64,000 nucleotides of DNA from Auanema rhodensis (Eukaryota > Nematoda > Chromadorea > Rhabditida > Rhabditidae). Positions 1 to 11,400 of the stretch are shown here, piece after piece. Below the pieces are notes generated by a model. That model saw only the letters and a list, made by a program, of their open reading frames with translations, made no database searches and was not told the origin of the DNA. Every line of letters starts with the position of its first letter. Position 1 is the stretch's first letter. The translations under genes and the position numbers were made by a program. The stretch spans positions 3,410,001-3,474,000 of the forward strand of contig OZ059899.1 of assembly GCA_964057225.1 (NCBI GenBank), read 5' to 3'.

Positions 1-46
1 TAAGTTCACACTTATATCCTCGATTTTCACCCTGAAGAAATAATTT

Positions 47-63
47 TTTCGTTGAATAACATT
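47..63 (+). other. CENP-B-box-like half site (degenerate)
   Basis: TTTCGTTGAATAACATT aligned to the mammalian CENP-B box (YTTCGTTGGAARCGGGA) matches the first eight positions and ten of seventeen overall. Of the nine essential bases (NTTCGNNNNANNCGGGN), TTCG and A are present, while the CGGG half is absent. Copies with GAATCACATT (k near 5653, 6355, 7408, 8110, 9163, 14428) change another position. The site is present in every monomer. With half the core missing, and AT-rich DNA giving chance matches, this is a weak call. Confidence 0.2.
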
Positions 64-126
64 GTCCATCGTCTTTGCCTTGAAAAATGGAATCTAAAAA
101 CATCTACTTTTTGCTAAATTATTTTG

Positions 127-145
127 AAATTTTTCGAAAAAATTT
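127..145 (+). other. A/T palindrome TTTTTCGAAAAA within an A/T-tract segment
   Basis: TTTTTCGAAAAA at 130-141 is a perfect 12-bp palindrome. It extends to AAATTTTT-CG-AAAAAATTT with one extra A. It sits in a run of A- and T-tracts centred near 85, 98, 110, 123, 132, 140, 145, 152 and 159, many spaced 8-13 bp. Such spacing usually gives curved DNA and is common in AT-rich satellites. Three late copies replace this element with a one-base-shorter version (the 350-bp monomers), and two copies (near 57352 and 58054) have TTTTTTGAAAAA. Confidence 0.7.
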
Positions 146-168
146 TTGTCAAAATGTTTTTGGAAGCA

Positions 169-196
169 ATGTTGAGTGTACATGGAAACTCAACAT
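169..196 (+). other. Perfect 9-bp inverted repeat with 10-nt loop, in every monomer
   Basis: ATGTTGAGT (169-177) is the exact reverse complement of ACTCAACAT (188-196), with the loop GTACATGGAA between. An alternative overlapping pairing, AGTGTA with TACACT, also exists, so the element could switch between two stems. The surrounding segment 159-202 is among the least variable of the monomer. Exceptions are copies carrying TGTTGTGT (near 46154, 47207, 47909, 48962, 50015 and 51068), which lose one pair, and one copy with CTCAAGAT near 54949. No compensating change is seen in these copies. Confidence 0.85.
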
Positions 197-279
197 ACAC
201 TAATGCATCATTTTTCAAACGATCATAACTAATTTTTGTATTAAGCGTTTCTCAATGTAGTATAGTGCATTCGATGCGG

Positions 280-330
280 ATTTTTTAGCTGCGTCGATCT
301 GTGTTATCAGATTTGCGCTAGCTTAAAAAT
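280..330 (+). other. Compound inverted repeat (51 nt), present in every monomer
   Basis: Arms 280-290 and 320-330 pair over 11 bp: ATTTTTAAGCT against AGCTTAAAAAT in the commonest form. Then GCG (291-293) pairs with CGC (316-318), with T319 bulged. A 3x3 internal loop TCG/TTG follows, then ATCTG (297-301) pairs with CAGAT (308-312) around a 6-nt loop TGTTAT. In this first copy position 286 is T, giving one T-T mismatch; most copies have A286 and a perfect outer stem. The right arm is almost invariant, with exceptions such as G325 near 59994 and 63502 and C327 near 36128. This could be a cruciform-prone site, a dimeric protein site or a transcript hairpin; nothing in the sequence decides between these. 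Confidence 0.85.
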
Positions 331-347
331 GCACCGAGATATCAACT

Positions 348-369
348 GATATAAGTTCACACTTATATC
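348..369 (+). other. Monomer-junction dyad, 8-bp stem with 6-nt loop
   Basis: GATATAAG (348-355) and CTTATATC (362-369) are exact reverse complements around TTCACA, bridging the end of one monomer and the start of the next. An overlapping shorter dyad, ATATC-AACT-GATAT (339-352), competes with it. Copies with AACTAATAT lose the outer pair, and copies with CACATTTATAT replace one G-C by a G-T apposition. The element recurs at every monomer junction with this variation. Two traceable rearrangement breakpoints lie in or beside copies of this dyad (30549-30576 and 39649-39673). Confidence 0.8.
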
Positions 370-3300
370 CTCGATTTTCACCCTGAAGAATTAATTTTTT
401 CGTTGAATAACATTGTCCATCGTCTTTGCCTTGAAAAATGGAATCTAAAAACATCTACTTTTTGCTAAATTATTTTGAAATTTTTCGAAAAAATTTTTGT
501 CAAAATGTTTTTGGAAGCAATGTTGAGTGTACATGGAAACTCAACATACACTAATGCATCATTTTTCAAACGATCATAACTAATTTTTGTATTAAGCGTT
601 TCTCAATGTAGTATAGTGCATTCGATGCGGATTTTTTAGCTGCGTCGATCTGTGTTATCAGATTTGCGCTAGCTTAAAAATGCACCGAGATATCAACTGA
701 TATAAGTTCACACTTATATCCTCGATTTTCACCCTGAAGAATTAATTTTTTCGTTGAATAACATTGTCCATCGTCTTTGCCTTGAAAAATGGAATCTAAA
801 AACATCTACTTTTTGCTAAATTATTTTGAAATTTTTCGAAAAAATTTTTGTCAAAATGTGTTTGGAAGCAATGTTGAGTGTACATGGAAACTCAACATAC
901 ACTAATGCATCATTTTTCAAACGATCATAACTAATTTTTGTATTAAGCGTTTCTCAATGTAGTATAGTGCATTCGATGCGGATTTTTTAGCTGCGTCGAT
1001 CTGTGTTATCAGATTTGCGCTAGCTTAAAAATGCACCGAGATATCAACTGATATAAGTTCACACTTATATCCTCGATTTTCACCCTGAAGAATTAATTTT
1101 TTCGTTGAATAACATTGTCCATCGTCTTTGCCTTGAAAAATGAAATCTAAAAACATCTACTTTTTGCTAAATTATTTTGAAATTTTTCGAAAAAATTTTT
1201 GTCAAAATGTGTTTGGAAGCAATGTTGAGTGTACATGGAAACTCAACATACACTAATGCATCATTTTTCAAACGATCATAACTAATTTTTGTATTAAGCG
1301 TTTCTCAATGTAGTAAAGTGCATTCGATGCGGATTTCTAAGCTGCGTCGATCTGTGTTATCAGATTTGCGCTAGCTTAAAAATGCACCGAGATATCAACT
1401 TATATAAGTTCACACTTATATCCTCGATTTTCACCCTGAAGAATTAATTTTTTCGTTGAATAACATTGTCCATCGTCTTTACCTTGAAAAAAGGAATCTA
1501 AAAACATCTACTTTTTGCTAAATTATTTTGAAATTTTTCGAAAAAATTTTTGTCAAAATGTTTTTGGAAGCAATGTTGAGTGTACATGGAAACTCAACAT
1601 ACACTAATGCATCATTTTTCAAACGATCATAACTAATTTTTGTATCAAGCGTTTTTCAATGTAGTATAGTGCATTCGATGCGGATTTTTAAGCTGCGTCG
1701 ATCTGTGTTATCAGATTTGCGCTAGCTTAAAAATGCACCGAGATATCAACTGATATAAGTTCACACTTATATCCTCGATTTTCACCCTGAAGAAATAATT
1801 TTTTCGTTGAATAACATTGTCCATCGTCTTTGCCTTGAAAAAAGGAATCTAAAAACATCTACTTTTTGCTAAATTATTTTGAAATTTTTCGAAAAAATTT
1901 TTGTCAAAATGTTTTTGGAAGCAATGTTGAGTGTACATGGAAACTCAACATACACTAATGCATCATTTTTCAAACGATCATAACTAATTTTTGTATTAAG
2001 TGTTTCTCAATGTAGTATAGTGCATTCGATGCGGATTTTTTAGCTGCGTCGATCTGTGTTATCAGATTTGCGCTAGCTTAAAAATGCACCGAGATATCAA
2101 CTGATATAAGTTCACACTTATATCCTCGATTTTCACCCTGAAGAATTAATTTTTTCGTTGAATAACATTGTCCATCGTCTTTGCCTTGAAAAATGGAATC
2201 TAAAAACATCTACTTTTTGCTAAATTATTTTGAAATTTTTCGAAAAAATTTTTGTCAAAATGTTTTTGGAAGCAATGTTGAGTGTACATGGAAACTCAAC
2301 ATACAGTAATGCATCATTTTTCAAACGATCATAACTAATTTTTGTATTAAGCGTTTCTCAATGTAGTAAAGTGCATTCGATGCGGATTTCTAAGCTGCGT
2401 CGATCTGTGTTATCAGATTTGCGCTAGCTTAAAAATGCACCGAGATATCAACTAATATAAGTTCACACTTATATCCTCGATTTTCACCCTGAAGAATTAA
2501 TTTTTTCGTTGAATAACATTGTCCATCGTCTTTGCCTTGAAAAAAGGAATCTAAAAACATCTACTTTTTGCTAAATTATTTTGAAATTTTTCGAAAAAAT
2601 TTTTGTCAAAATGTTTTTGGAAGCAATGTTGAGTGTACATGGAAACTCAACATACACTAATGCATCATTTTTCAAACGATCATAACTAATTTTTGTATCA
2701 AGTGTTTCTCAATGTAGTATAGTGCATTCGATGCGGATTTTTAAGCTGCGTCGATCTGTGTTATCAGATTTGCGCTAGCTTAAAAATGCACCGAGATATC
2801 AACTGATATAAGTTCACACTTATATCCTCGATTTTCACCCTGAAGAATTAATTTTTTCGTTGAATAACATTGTCTATCGTCTTCGCCTTGAGAAATGGAA
2901 TTTAAAAACATCTACTTTTTGCTAAATTATTTTGAAATTTTTCGAAAAAATTTTTGTCAAAATGTTTTTGGAAGCAATGTTGAGTGTACATGGAAACTCA
3001 ACATACACTAATGCATCATTTTTCAAACGATCATAACTAATTTTTGTATCAAGCGTTTTTCAATGTAGTATAGTGCATTCGATGCGGATTTTTAAGCTGC
3101 GTCGATCTGTGTTATCAGATTTGCGCTAGCTTAAAAATGCACCGAGATATCAACTGATATAAGTTCACACTTATATCCTCGATTTTCACCCTGAAGAAAT
3201 AATTTTTTCGTTGAATAACATTGTCCATCGTCTTTGCCTTGAAAAAAGGAATCTAAAAACATCTACTTTTTGCTAAATTATTTTGAAATTTTTCGAAAAA

Positions 3301-4914
3301 ATTTTTGTCAAAATGTTTTTGGAAGCAATGTTGAGTGTACATGGAAACTCAACATACACTAATGCATCATTTTTCAAACGATCATAACTAGTTTTTGTAT
3401 CAAGTGTTTCTCAATGTAGTATAGTGCATTCGATGCGGATTTTTAAGCTGCGTCGATCTGTGTTATCAGATTTGCGCTAGCTTAAAAATGCACCGAGATA
3501 TCAACTGATATAAGTTCACACTTATATCCTCGATTTTCACCCTGAAGAAATAATTTTTTCGTTGAATAACATTGTCCATCGTCTTTGCCTTGAAAAAAGG
3601 AATCTAAAAACATCTACTTTTTGCTAAATTATTTTGAAATTTTTCGAAAAAATTTTTGTCAAAATGTTTTTGGAAGCAATGTTGAGTGTACATGGAAACT
3701 CAACATACACTAATGCATCATTTTTCAAACGATCATAACTAATTTTTGTATCAAGCGTTTTTCAATGTAGTATAGTGCATTCGATGCGGATTTTTAAGCT
3801 GCGTCGATCTGTGTTATCAGATTTGCGCTAGCTTAAAAATGCACCGAGATATCAACTGATATAAGTTCACACTTATATCCTCGATTTTCACCCTGAAGAA
3901 TTAATTTTTTCGTTGAATAACATTGTCTATCGTCTTTGCCTTGAGAAATGGAATTTAAAAACATCTACTTTTTGCTAAATTATTTTGAAATTTTTCGAAA
4001 AAATTTTTGTCAAAATGTTTTTGGAAGCAATGTTGAGTGTACATGGAAACTCAACATACACTAATGCATCATTTTTCAAACGATCATAACTAATTTTTGT
4101 ATCAAGCGTTTTTCAATGTAGTATAGTGCATTCGATGCGGATTTTTAAGCTGCGTCGATCTGTGTTATCAGATTTGCGCTAGCTTAAAAATGCACCGAGA
4201 TATCAACTGATATAAGTTCACACTTATATCCTCGATTTTCACCCTGAAGAATTAATTTTTTCGTTGAATAACATTGTCCATCGTCTTTGCCTTGAAAAAA
4301 GGAATCTAAAAACATCTACTTTTTGCTAAATTATCTTGAAATTTTTCGAAAAAATTTTTGTCAAAATGTTTTTGGAAGCAATGTTGAGTGTACATGGAAA
4401 CTCAACATACACTAATGCATCATTTTTCAAACGATCATAACTAATTTTTGTATCAAGTGTTTCTCAATGTAGTATAGTGCATTCGATGCGGATTTTTAAG
4501 CTGCGTCGATCTGTGTTATCAGATTTGCGCTAGCTTAAAAATGCACCGAGATATCAACTGATATAAGTTCACACTTATATCCTCGATTTTCACCCTGAAG
4601 AATTAATTTTTTCGTTGAATAACATTGTCCATCGTCTTTGCCTTGAAAAAAGGAATCTAAAAACATCTACTTTTTGCTAAATTATTTTGAAATTTTTCGA
4701 AAAAATTTTTGTCAAAATGTTTTTGGAAGCAATGTTGAGTGTACATGGAAACTCAACATACACTAATGCATCATTTTTCAAACGATCATAACTAATTTTT
4801 GTATCAAGCGTTTTTCAATGTAGTATAGTGCATTCGATGCGGATTTTTAAGCTGCGTCGATCTGTGTTATCAGATTTGCGCTAGCTTAAAAATGCACCGA
4901 GATATCAACTGATA

Positions 4915-7900
4915 TAAGTTCACACTTATATCCTCGATTTTCACCCTGAAGAAATAATTTTTTCGTTGAATAACATTGTCCATCGTCTTTGCCTTGAAAA
5001 AAGGAATCTAAAAACATCTACTTTTTGCTAAATTATTTTGAAATTTTTCGAAAAAATTTTTGTCAAAATGTTTTTGGAAGCAATGTTGAGTGTACATGGA
5101 AACTCAACATACACTAATGCATCATTTTTCAAACGATCATAACTAGTTTTTGTATCAAGTGTTTCTCAATGTAGTATAGTGCATTCGATGCGGATTTTTA
5201 AGCTGCGTCGATCTGTGTTATCAGATTTGCGCTAGCTTAAAAATGCACCGAGATATCAACTGATATAAGTTCACACTTATATCCTCGATTTTCACCCTGA
5301 AGAAATAATTTTTTCGTTGAATAACATTGTCCATCGTCTTTGCCTTGAAAAAAGGAATCTAAAAACATCTACTTTTTGCTGAATTATTTTGAAATTTTTC
5401 GAAAAAATTTTTGTCAAAATGTTTTTGGAAGCAATGTTGAGTGTACATGGAAACTCAACATACACTAATGCATCATTTTTCAAACGATCATAACTAATTT
5501 TTGTATCAAGTGTTTCTCAATGTAGTATAGTGCATTCGATGCGGATTTTTAAGCTGCGTCGATCTGTGTTATCAGATTTGCGCTAGCTTAAAAATGCACC
5601 GAGATATCAACTGATATAAGTTCACACTTATATCCTCGATTTTCACCCTGAAGAAATAATTTTTTCGTTGAATCACATTGTCCATCGTCTTTGCCTTGAA
5701 AAAAGGAATCTAAAAACATCTACTTTTTGCTAAATTATTTTGAAATTTTTCGAAAAAATTTTTGTCAAAATGTTTTTGGAAGCAATGTTGAGTGTACATG
5801 GAAACTCAACATACACTAATGCATCATTTTTCAAACGATCATAACTAATTTTTGTATCAAGTGTTTCTCAATGTAGTATAGTGCATTCGATGCGGATTTT
5901 TAAGCTGCGTCGATCTGTGTTATCAGATTTGCGCTAGCTTAAAAATGCACCGAGATATCAACTGATATAAGTTCACACTTATATCCTCGATTTTCACCCT
6001 GAAGAATTAATTTTTTCGTTGAATAACATTGTCTATCGTCTTTGCCTTGAGAAATGGAATCTAAAAACATCTACTTTTTGCTAAATTATTTTGAAATTTT
6101 TCGAAAAAATTTTTGTCAAAATGTTTTTGGAAGCAATGTTGAGTGTACATGGAAACTCAACATACACTAATGCATCATTTTTCAAACGATCATAACTAAT
6201 TTTTGTATCAAGTGTTTCTCAATGTAGTATAGTGCATTCGATGCGGATTTTTAAGCTGCGTCGATCTGTGTTATCAGATTTGCGCTAGCTTAAAAATGCA
6301 CCGAGATATCAACTGATATAAGTTCACACTTATATCCTCGATTTTCACCCTGAAGAATTAATTTTTTCGTTGAATCACATTATCCATCGTCTTTGCCTTG
6401 AAAAAAGGAATCTAAAAACATCTACTTTTTGCTAAATTATTTTGAAATTTTTCGAAAAAATTTTTGTCAAAATGTTTTTGGAAGCAATGTTGAGTGTACA
6501 TGGAAACTCAACATACACTAATGCATCATTTTTCAAACGATCATAACTAATTTTTGTATCAAGCGTTTTTCAATGTAGTATAGTGCATTCGATGCGGATT
6601 TTTAAGCTGCGTCGATCTGTGTTATCAGATTTGCGCTAGCTTAAAAATGCACCGAGATATCAACTGATATAAGTTCACACTTATATCCTCGATTTTCACC
6701 CTGAAGAAATAATTTTTTCGTTGAATAACATTGTCCATCGTCTTTGCCTTGAAAAAAGGAATCTAAAAACATCTACTTTTTGCTAAATTATTTTGAAATT
6801 TTTCGAAAAAATTTTTGTCAAAATGTTTTTGGAAGCAATGTTGAGTGTACATGGAAACTCAACATACACTAATGCATCATTTTTCAAACGATCATAACTA
6901 GTTTTTGTATCAAGTGTTTCTCAATGTAGTATAGTGCATTCGATGCGGATTTTTAAGCTGCGTCGATCTGTGTTATCAGATTTGCGCTAGCTTAAAAATG
7001 CACCGAGATATCAACTGATATAAGTTCACACTTATATCCTCGATTTTCACCCTGAAGAAATAATTTTTTCGTTGAATAACATTGTCCATCGTCTTTGCCT
7101 TGAAAAAAGGAATCTAAAAACATCTACTTTTTGCTGAATTATTTTGAAATTTTTCGAAAAAATTTTTGTCAAAATGTTTTTGGAAGCAATGTTGAGTGTA
7201 CATGGAAACTCAACATACACTAATGCATCATTTTTCAAACGATCATAACTAATTTTTGTATCAAGTGTTTCTCAATGTAGTATAGTGCATTCGATGCGGA
7301 TTTTTAAGCTGCGTCGATCTGTGTTATCAGATTTGCGCTAGCTTAAAAATGCACCGAGATATCAACTGATATAAGTTCACACTTATATCCTCGATTTTCA
7401 CCCTGAAGAAATAATTTTTTCGTTGAATCACATTGTCCATCGTCTTTGCCTTGAAAAAAGGAATCTAAAAACATCTACTTTTTGCTAAATTATTTTGAAA
7501 TTTTTCGAAAAAATTTTTGTCAAAATGTTTTTGGAAGCAATGTTGAGTGTACATGGAAACTCAACATACACTAATGCATCATTTTTCAAACGATCATAAC
7601 TAATTTTTGTATCAAGTGTTTCTCAATGTAGTATAGTGCATTCGATGCGGATTTTTAAGCTGCGTCGATCTGTGTTATCAGATTTGCGCTAGCTTAAAAA
7701 TGCACCGAGATATCAACTGATATAAGTTCACACTTATATCCTCGATTTTCACCCTGAAGAATTAATTTTTTCGTTGAATAACATTGTCTATCGTCTTTGC
7801 CTTGAGAAATGGAATCTAAAAACATCTACTTTTTGCTAAATTATTTTGAAATTTTTCGAAAAAATTTTTGTCAAAATGTTTTTGGAAGCAATGTTGAGTG

Positions 7901-8424
7901 TACATGGAAACTCAACATACACTAATGCATCATTTTTCAAACGATCATAACTAATTTTTGTATCAAGTGTTTCTCAATGTAGTATAGTGCATTCGATGCG
8001 GATTTTTAAGCTGCGTCGATCTGTGTTATCAGATTTGCGCTAGCTTAAAAATGCACCGAGATATCAACTGATATAAGTTCACACTTATATCCTCGATTTT
8101 CACCCTGAAGAATTAATTTTTTCGTTGAATCACATTATCCATCGTCTTTGCCTTGAAAAAAGGAATCTAAAAACATCTACTTTTTGCTAAATTATTTTGA
8201 AATTTTTCGAAAAAATTTTTGTCAAAATGTTTTTGGAAGCAATGTTGAGTGTACATGGAAACTCAACATACACTAATGCATCATTTTTCAAACGATCATA
8301 ACTAATTTTTGTATCAAGTGTTTCTCAATGTAGTATAGTGCATTCGATGCGGATTTTTAAGCTGCGTCGATCTGTGTTATCAGATTTGCGCTAGCTTAAA
8401 AATGCACCGAGATATCAACTGATA
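4915..8424 (+). repeat. Higher-order repeat, two copies of a 5-monomer (1755-bp) unit
   Basis: Monomers starting at 4915, 5266, 5617, 5968 and 6319 match in type those at 6670, 7021, 7372, 7723 and 8074. The order of markers is: ACTAGTTTTT; TGCTGAATT; GAATCACATTG with GAAATAAT; GTCTATC with GAGAAATGG; GAATCACATTATCC. The last pair differs in the 242-251 haplotype (CAAGCGTTTTTC against CAAGTGTTTCTC), so conversion has acted after duplication. The ACTAGTTTTT marker also occurs one unit earlier, in the copy at 3160, so the period may once have extended leftwards. Confidence 0.85.
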
Positions 8425-11400
8425 TAAGTTCACACTTATATCCTCGATTTTCACCCTGAAGAATTAATTTTTTCGTTGAATAACATTGTCTATCGTCTTT
8501 GCCTTGAGAAATGGAATCTAAAAACATCTACTTTTTGCTAAATTATTTTGAAATTTTTCGAAAAAATTTTTGTCAAAATGTTTTTGGAAGCAATGTTGAG
8601 TGTACATGGAAACTCAACATACACTAATGCATCATTTTTCAAACGATCATAACTAATTTTTGTATCAAGTGTTTCTCAATGTAGTATAGTGCATTCGATG
8701 CGGATTTTTAAGCTGCGTCGATCTGTGTTATCAGATTTGCGCTAGCTTAAAAATGCACCGAGATATCAACTGATATAAGTTCACACTTATATCCTCGATT
8801 TTCACCCTGAAGAAATAATTTTTTCGTTGAATAACATTGTCCATCGTCTTTGCCTTGAAAAAAGGAATCTAAAAACATCTACTTTTTGCTGAATTATTTT
8901 GAAATTTTTCGAAAAAATTTTTGTCAAAATGTTTTTGGAAGCAATGTTGAGTGTACATGGAAACTCAACATACACTAATGCATCATTTTTCAAACGATCA
9001 TAACTAATTTTTGTATTAAGCGTTTCTCAATGTAGTAAAGTGCATTCGATGCGGATTTCTAAGCTGCGTCGATCTGTGTTATCAGATTTGCGCTAGCTTA
9101 AAAATGCACCGAGATATCAACTAATATAAGTTCACACTTATATCCTCGATTTTCACCCTGAAGAATTAATTTTTTCGTTGAATCACATTGTCCATCGTCT
9201 TTGCCTTGAAAAAAGGAATCTAAAAACATCTACTTTTTGCTAAATTATTTTGAAATTTTTCGAAAAAATTTTTGTCAAAATGTTTTTGGAAGCAATGTTG
9301 AGTGTACATGGAAACTCAACATACACTAATGCATCATTTTTCAAACGATCATAACTAATTTTTGTATCAAGTGTTTCTCAATGTAGTATAGTGCATTCGA
9401 TGCGGATTTTTAAGCTGCGTCGATCTGTGTTATCAGATTTGCGCTAGCTTAAAAATGCACCGAGATATCAACTGATATAAGTTCACACTTATATCCTCGA
9501 TTTTCACCCTGAAGAATTAATTTTTTCGTTGAATAACATTGTCTATCGTCTTTGCCTTGAGAAATGGAATCTAAAAACATCTACTTTTTGCTAAATTATT
9601 TTGAAATTTTTCGAAAAAATTTTTGTCAAAATGTTTTTGGAAGCAATGTTGAGTGTACATGGAAACTCAACATACACTAATGCATCATTTTTCAAACGAT
9701 CATAACTAATTTTTGTATCAAGCGTTTTTCAATGTAGTATATTGCATTCGATGCGGATTTTTAAGCTGCGTCGATCTGTGTTATCAGATTTGCGCTAGCT
9801 TAAAAATGCACCGAGATATCAACTGATATAAGTTCACACTTATATCCTCGATTTTCACCCTGAAGAAATAATTTTTTCGTTGAATAACATTGTCCATCGT
9901 CTTTGCCTTAAAAAAAGGAATCTAAAAACATCTACTTTTTGCTGAATTATTTTGAAATTTTTCGAAAAAATTTTTGTCAAAATGTTTTTGGAAGCAATGT
10001 TGAGTGTACATGGAAACTCAACATACACTAATGCATCATTTTTCAAACGATCATAACTAATTTTTGTATTAAGCTTTTCTCAATGTAGTATAGTGCATTC
10101 GATGCGGATTTTTAAGCTGCGTCGATCTGTGTTATCAGATTTGCGCTAGCTTAAAAATGCACCGAGATATCAACTAATATAAGTTCACACTTATATCCTC
10201 GATTTTCACCCTGAAGAATTAATTTTTTCGTTGAATAACATTGTCCATCGTCTTTGCCTTGGAAAAAGGAATCTAAAAACATCTACTTTTTGCTAAATTA
10301 TTTTGAAATTTTTCGAAAAAATTTTTGTCAAAATGTTTTTGGAAGCAATGTTGAGTGTACATGGAAACTCAACATACACTAATGCATCATTTTTCAAACG
10401 ATCATAACTAATTTTTGTATCAAGTGTTTCTCAATGTAGTATAGTGCATTCGATGCGGATTTTTAAGCTGCGTCGATCTGTGTTATCAGATTTGCGCTAG
10501 CTTAAAAATGCACCGAGATATCAACTAATACAAGTTCACACTTATATCCTCGATTTTCACCCTGAAGAAATAATTTTTTCGTTGAATAACATTGTCCATC
10601 GTCTTTGCCTTGAAAAAAGGAATCTAAAAACATCTACTTTTTGCTGAATTATTTTGAAATTTTTCGAAAAAATTTTTGTCAAAATGTTTTTGGAAGCAAT
10701 GTTGAGTGTACATGGAAACTCAACATACACTAATGCATCATTTTTCAAACGATCATAACTAATTTTTGTATCAAGTGTTTCTCAATGTAGTATAGTGCAT
10801 TCGATGCGGATTTTTAAGCTGCGTCGATCTGTGTTATCAGATTTGCGCTAGCTTAAAAATGCACCGAGATATCAACTAATATAAGTTCACACTTATATCC
10901 TCGATTTTCACCCTGAAGAAATAATTTTTTCGTTGAATAACATTGTCCATCGTCTTTGCCTTGAAAAAAGGAATCTAAAAACATCTACTTTTTGCTGAAT
11001 TATTTTGAAATTTTTCGAAAAAATTTTTGTCAAAATGTTTTTGGAAGCAATGTTGAGTGTACATGGAAACTCAACATACACTAATGCATCATTTTTCAAA
11101 CGATCATAACTAATTTTTGTATTAAGCGTTTCTCAATGTAGTATAGTGCATTCGATGCGGATTTTTAAGCTGCGTCGATCTGTGTTATCAGATTTGCGCT
11201 AGCTTAAAAATGCACCGAGATATCAACTAATATAAGTTCACACTTATATCCTCGATTTTCACCCTGAAGAATTAATTTTTTCGTTGAATAACATTGTCCA
11301 TCGTCTTTGCCTTGAAAAAAGGAATCTAAAAACATCTACTTTTTGCTGAATTATTTTGAAATTTTTCGAAAAAATTTTTGTCAAAATGTTTTTGGAAGCA

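Larger units (their letters stand above)
1..351 (+). repeat. Reference monomer used for numbering
   Basis: This first monomer defines the positions used in other entries; the phase is arbitrary because the window starts at a TAAGTTCACA boundary. Landmarks are: loop and right arm of the junction dyad at 5-18; CTGAAGA at 32-38; CENP-B-like half site at 47-63; variable strip 79-107; TTTTTCGAAAAA at 130-141; hairpin 169-196; variable strip 242-265; compound hairpin 280-330; GATATC at 338-343. Its sub-type has A40, T88, A116, T242/C246/C251 and T286. The T at 286 is a minority state that breaks one pair of the compound hairpin. Its length is a multiple of three, but stop codons close all six frames. 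Confidence 0.95.
1..4914 (+). repeat. Array block 1: mixed monomer types, 14 copies
   Basis: There is no clean higher-order period here. Early copies have T242/C246/C251 and T286, like the first monomer. From about 2458 on, C242 types become common. Two adjacent copies (703-1404) share a T-to-G change giving ATGTGTTTGG at 857 and 1208. Copies at 1054 and 2107 share TAGTAAAG with TTTCTAAG at the hairpin arm. Copies at 2809 and 3862 share GTCTATC, GAGAAATGG and AATTTAAAA, three monomers apart. The ACTAGTTTTT marker, which later repeats every five monomers, first appears in the copy starting at 3160. Confidence 0.8.

Noticed and set aside
21-155. Hammerhead-ribozyme-like parts: CTGAAGA (32-38), GAAA (126-129), a TTTTTC/GAAAAA stem and a possible stem I between 23-30 and 148-155
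   Set aside because: The CUGANGA and GAAA cores occur in the right order, but no proper stem II joins them, the cleavage triplet does not sit next to stem I, and stem I has a C-C mismatch. AT-rich sequence gives such pieces by chance. A covariance-model search with the Rfam hammerhead families would settle it.
1-351. Monomer length divisible by three, suggesting a repetitive protein
   Set aside because: All six frames are broken by stops in every monomer; the longest frame is 63 codons.
1-351. Internal dimer (two related halves of about 175 bp)
   Set aside because: Only short shared words such as AATTTTTGT (141-149 and 231-239) are found, at about 90 bp and not 175 bp spacing. The halves do not align.
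5292-5483. 63-residue minus-strand open frame, seen also in 26 other monomers (last at 44955-45146)
   Set aside because: It exists only where one base (G116) removes a stop. The copies are near-identical because the DNA is. There is no recognisable domain, and the array around it is non-coding, so it is a by-product of the repeat.
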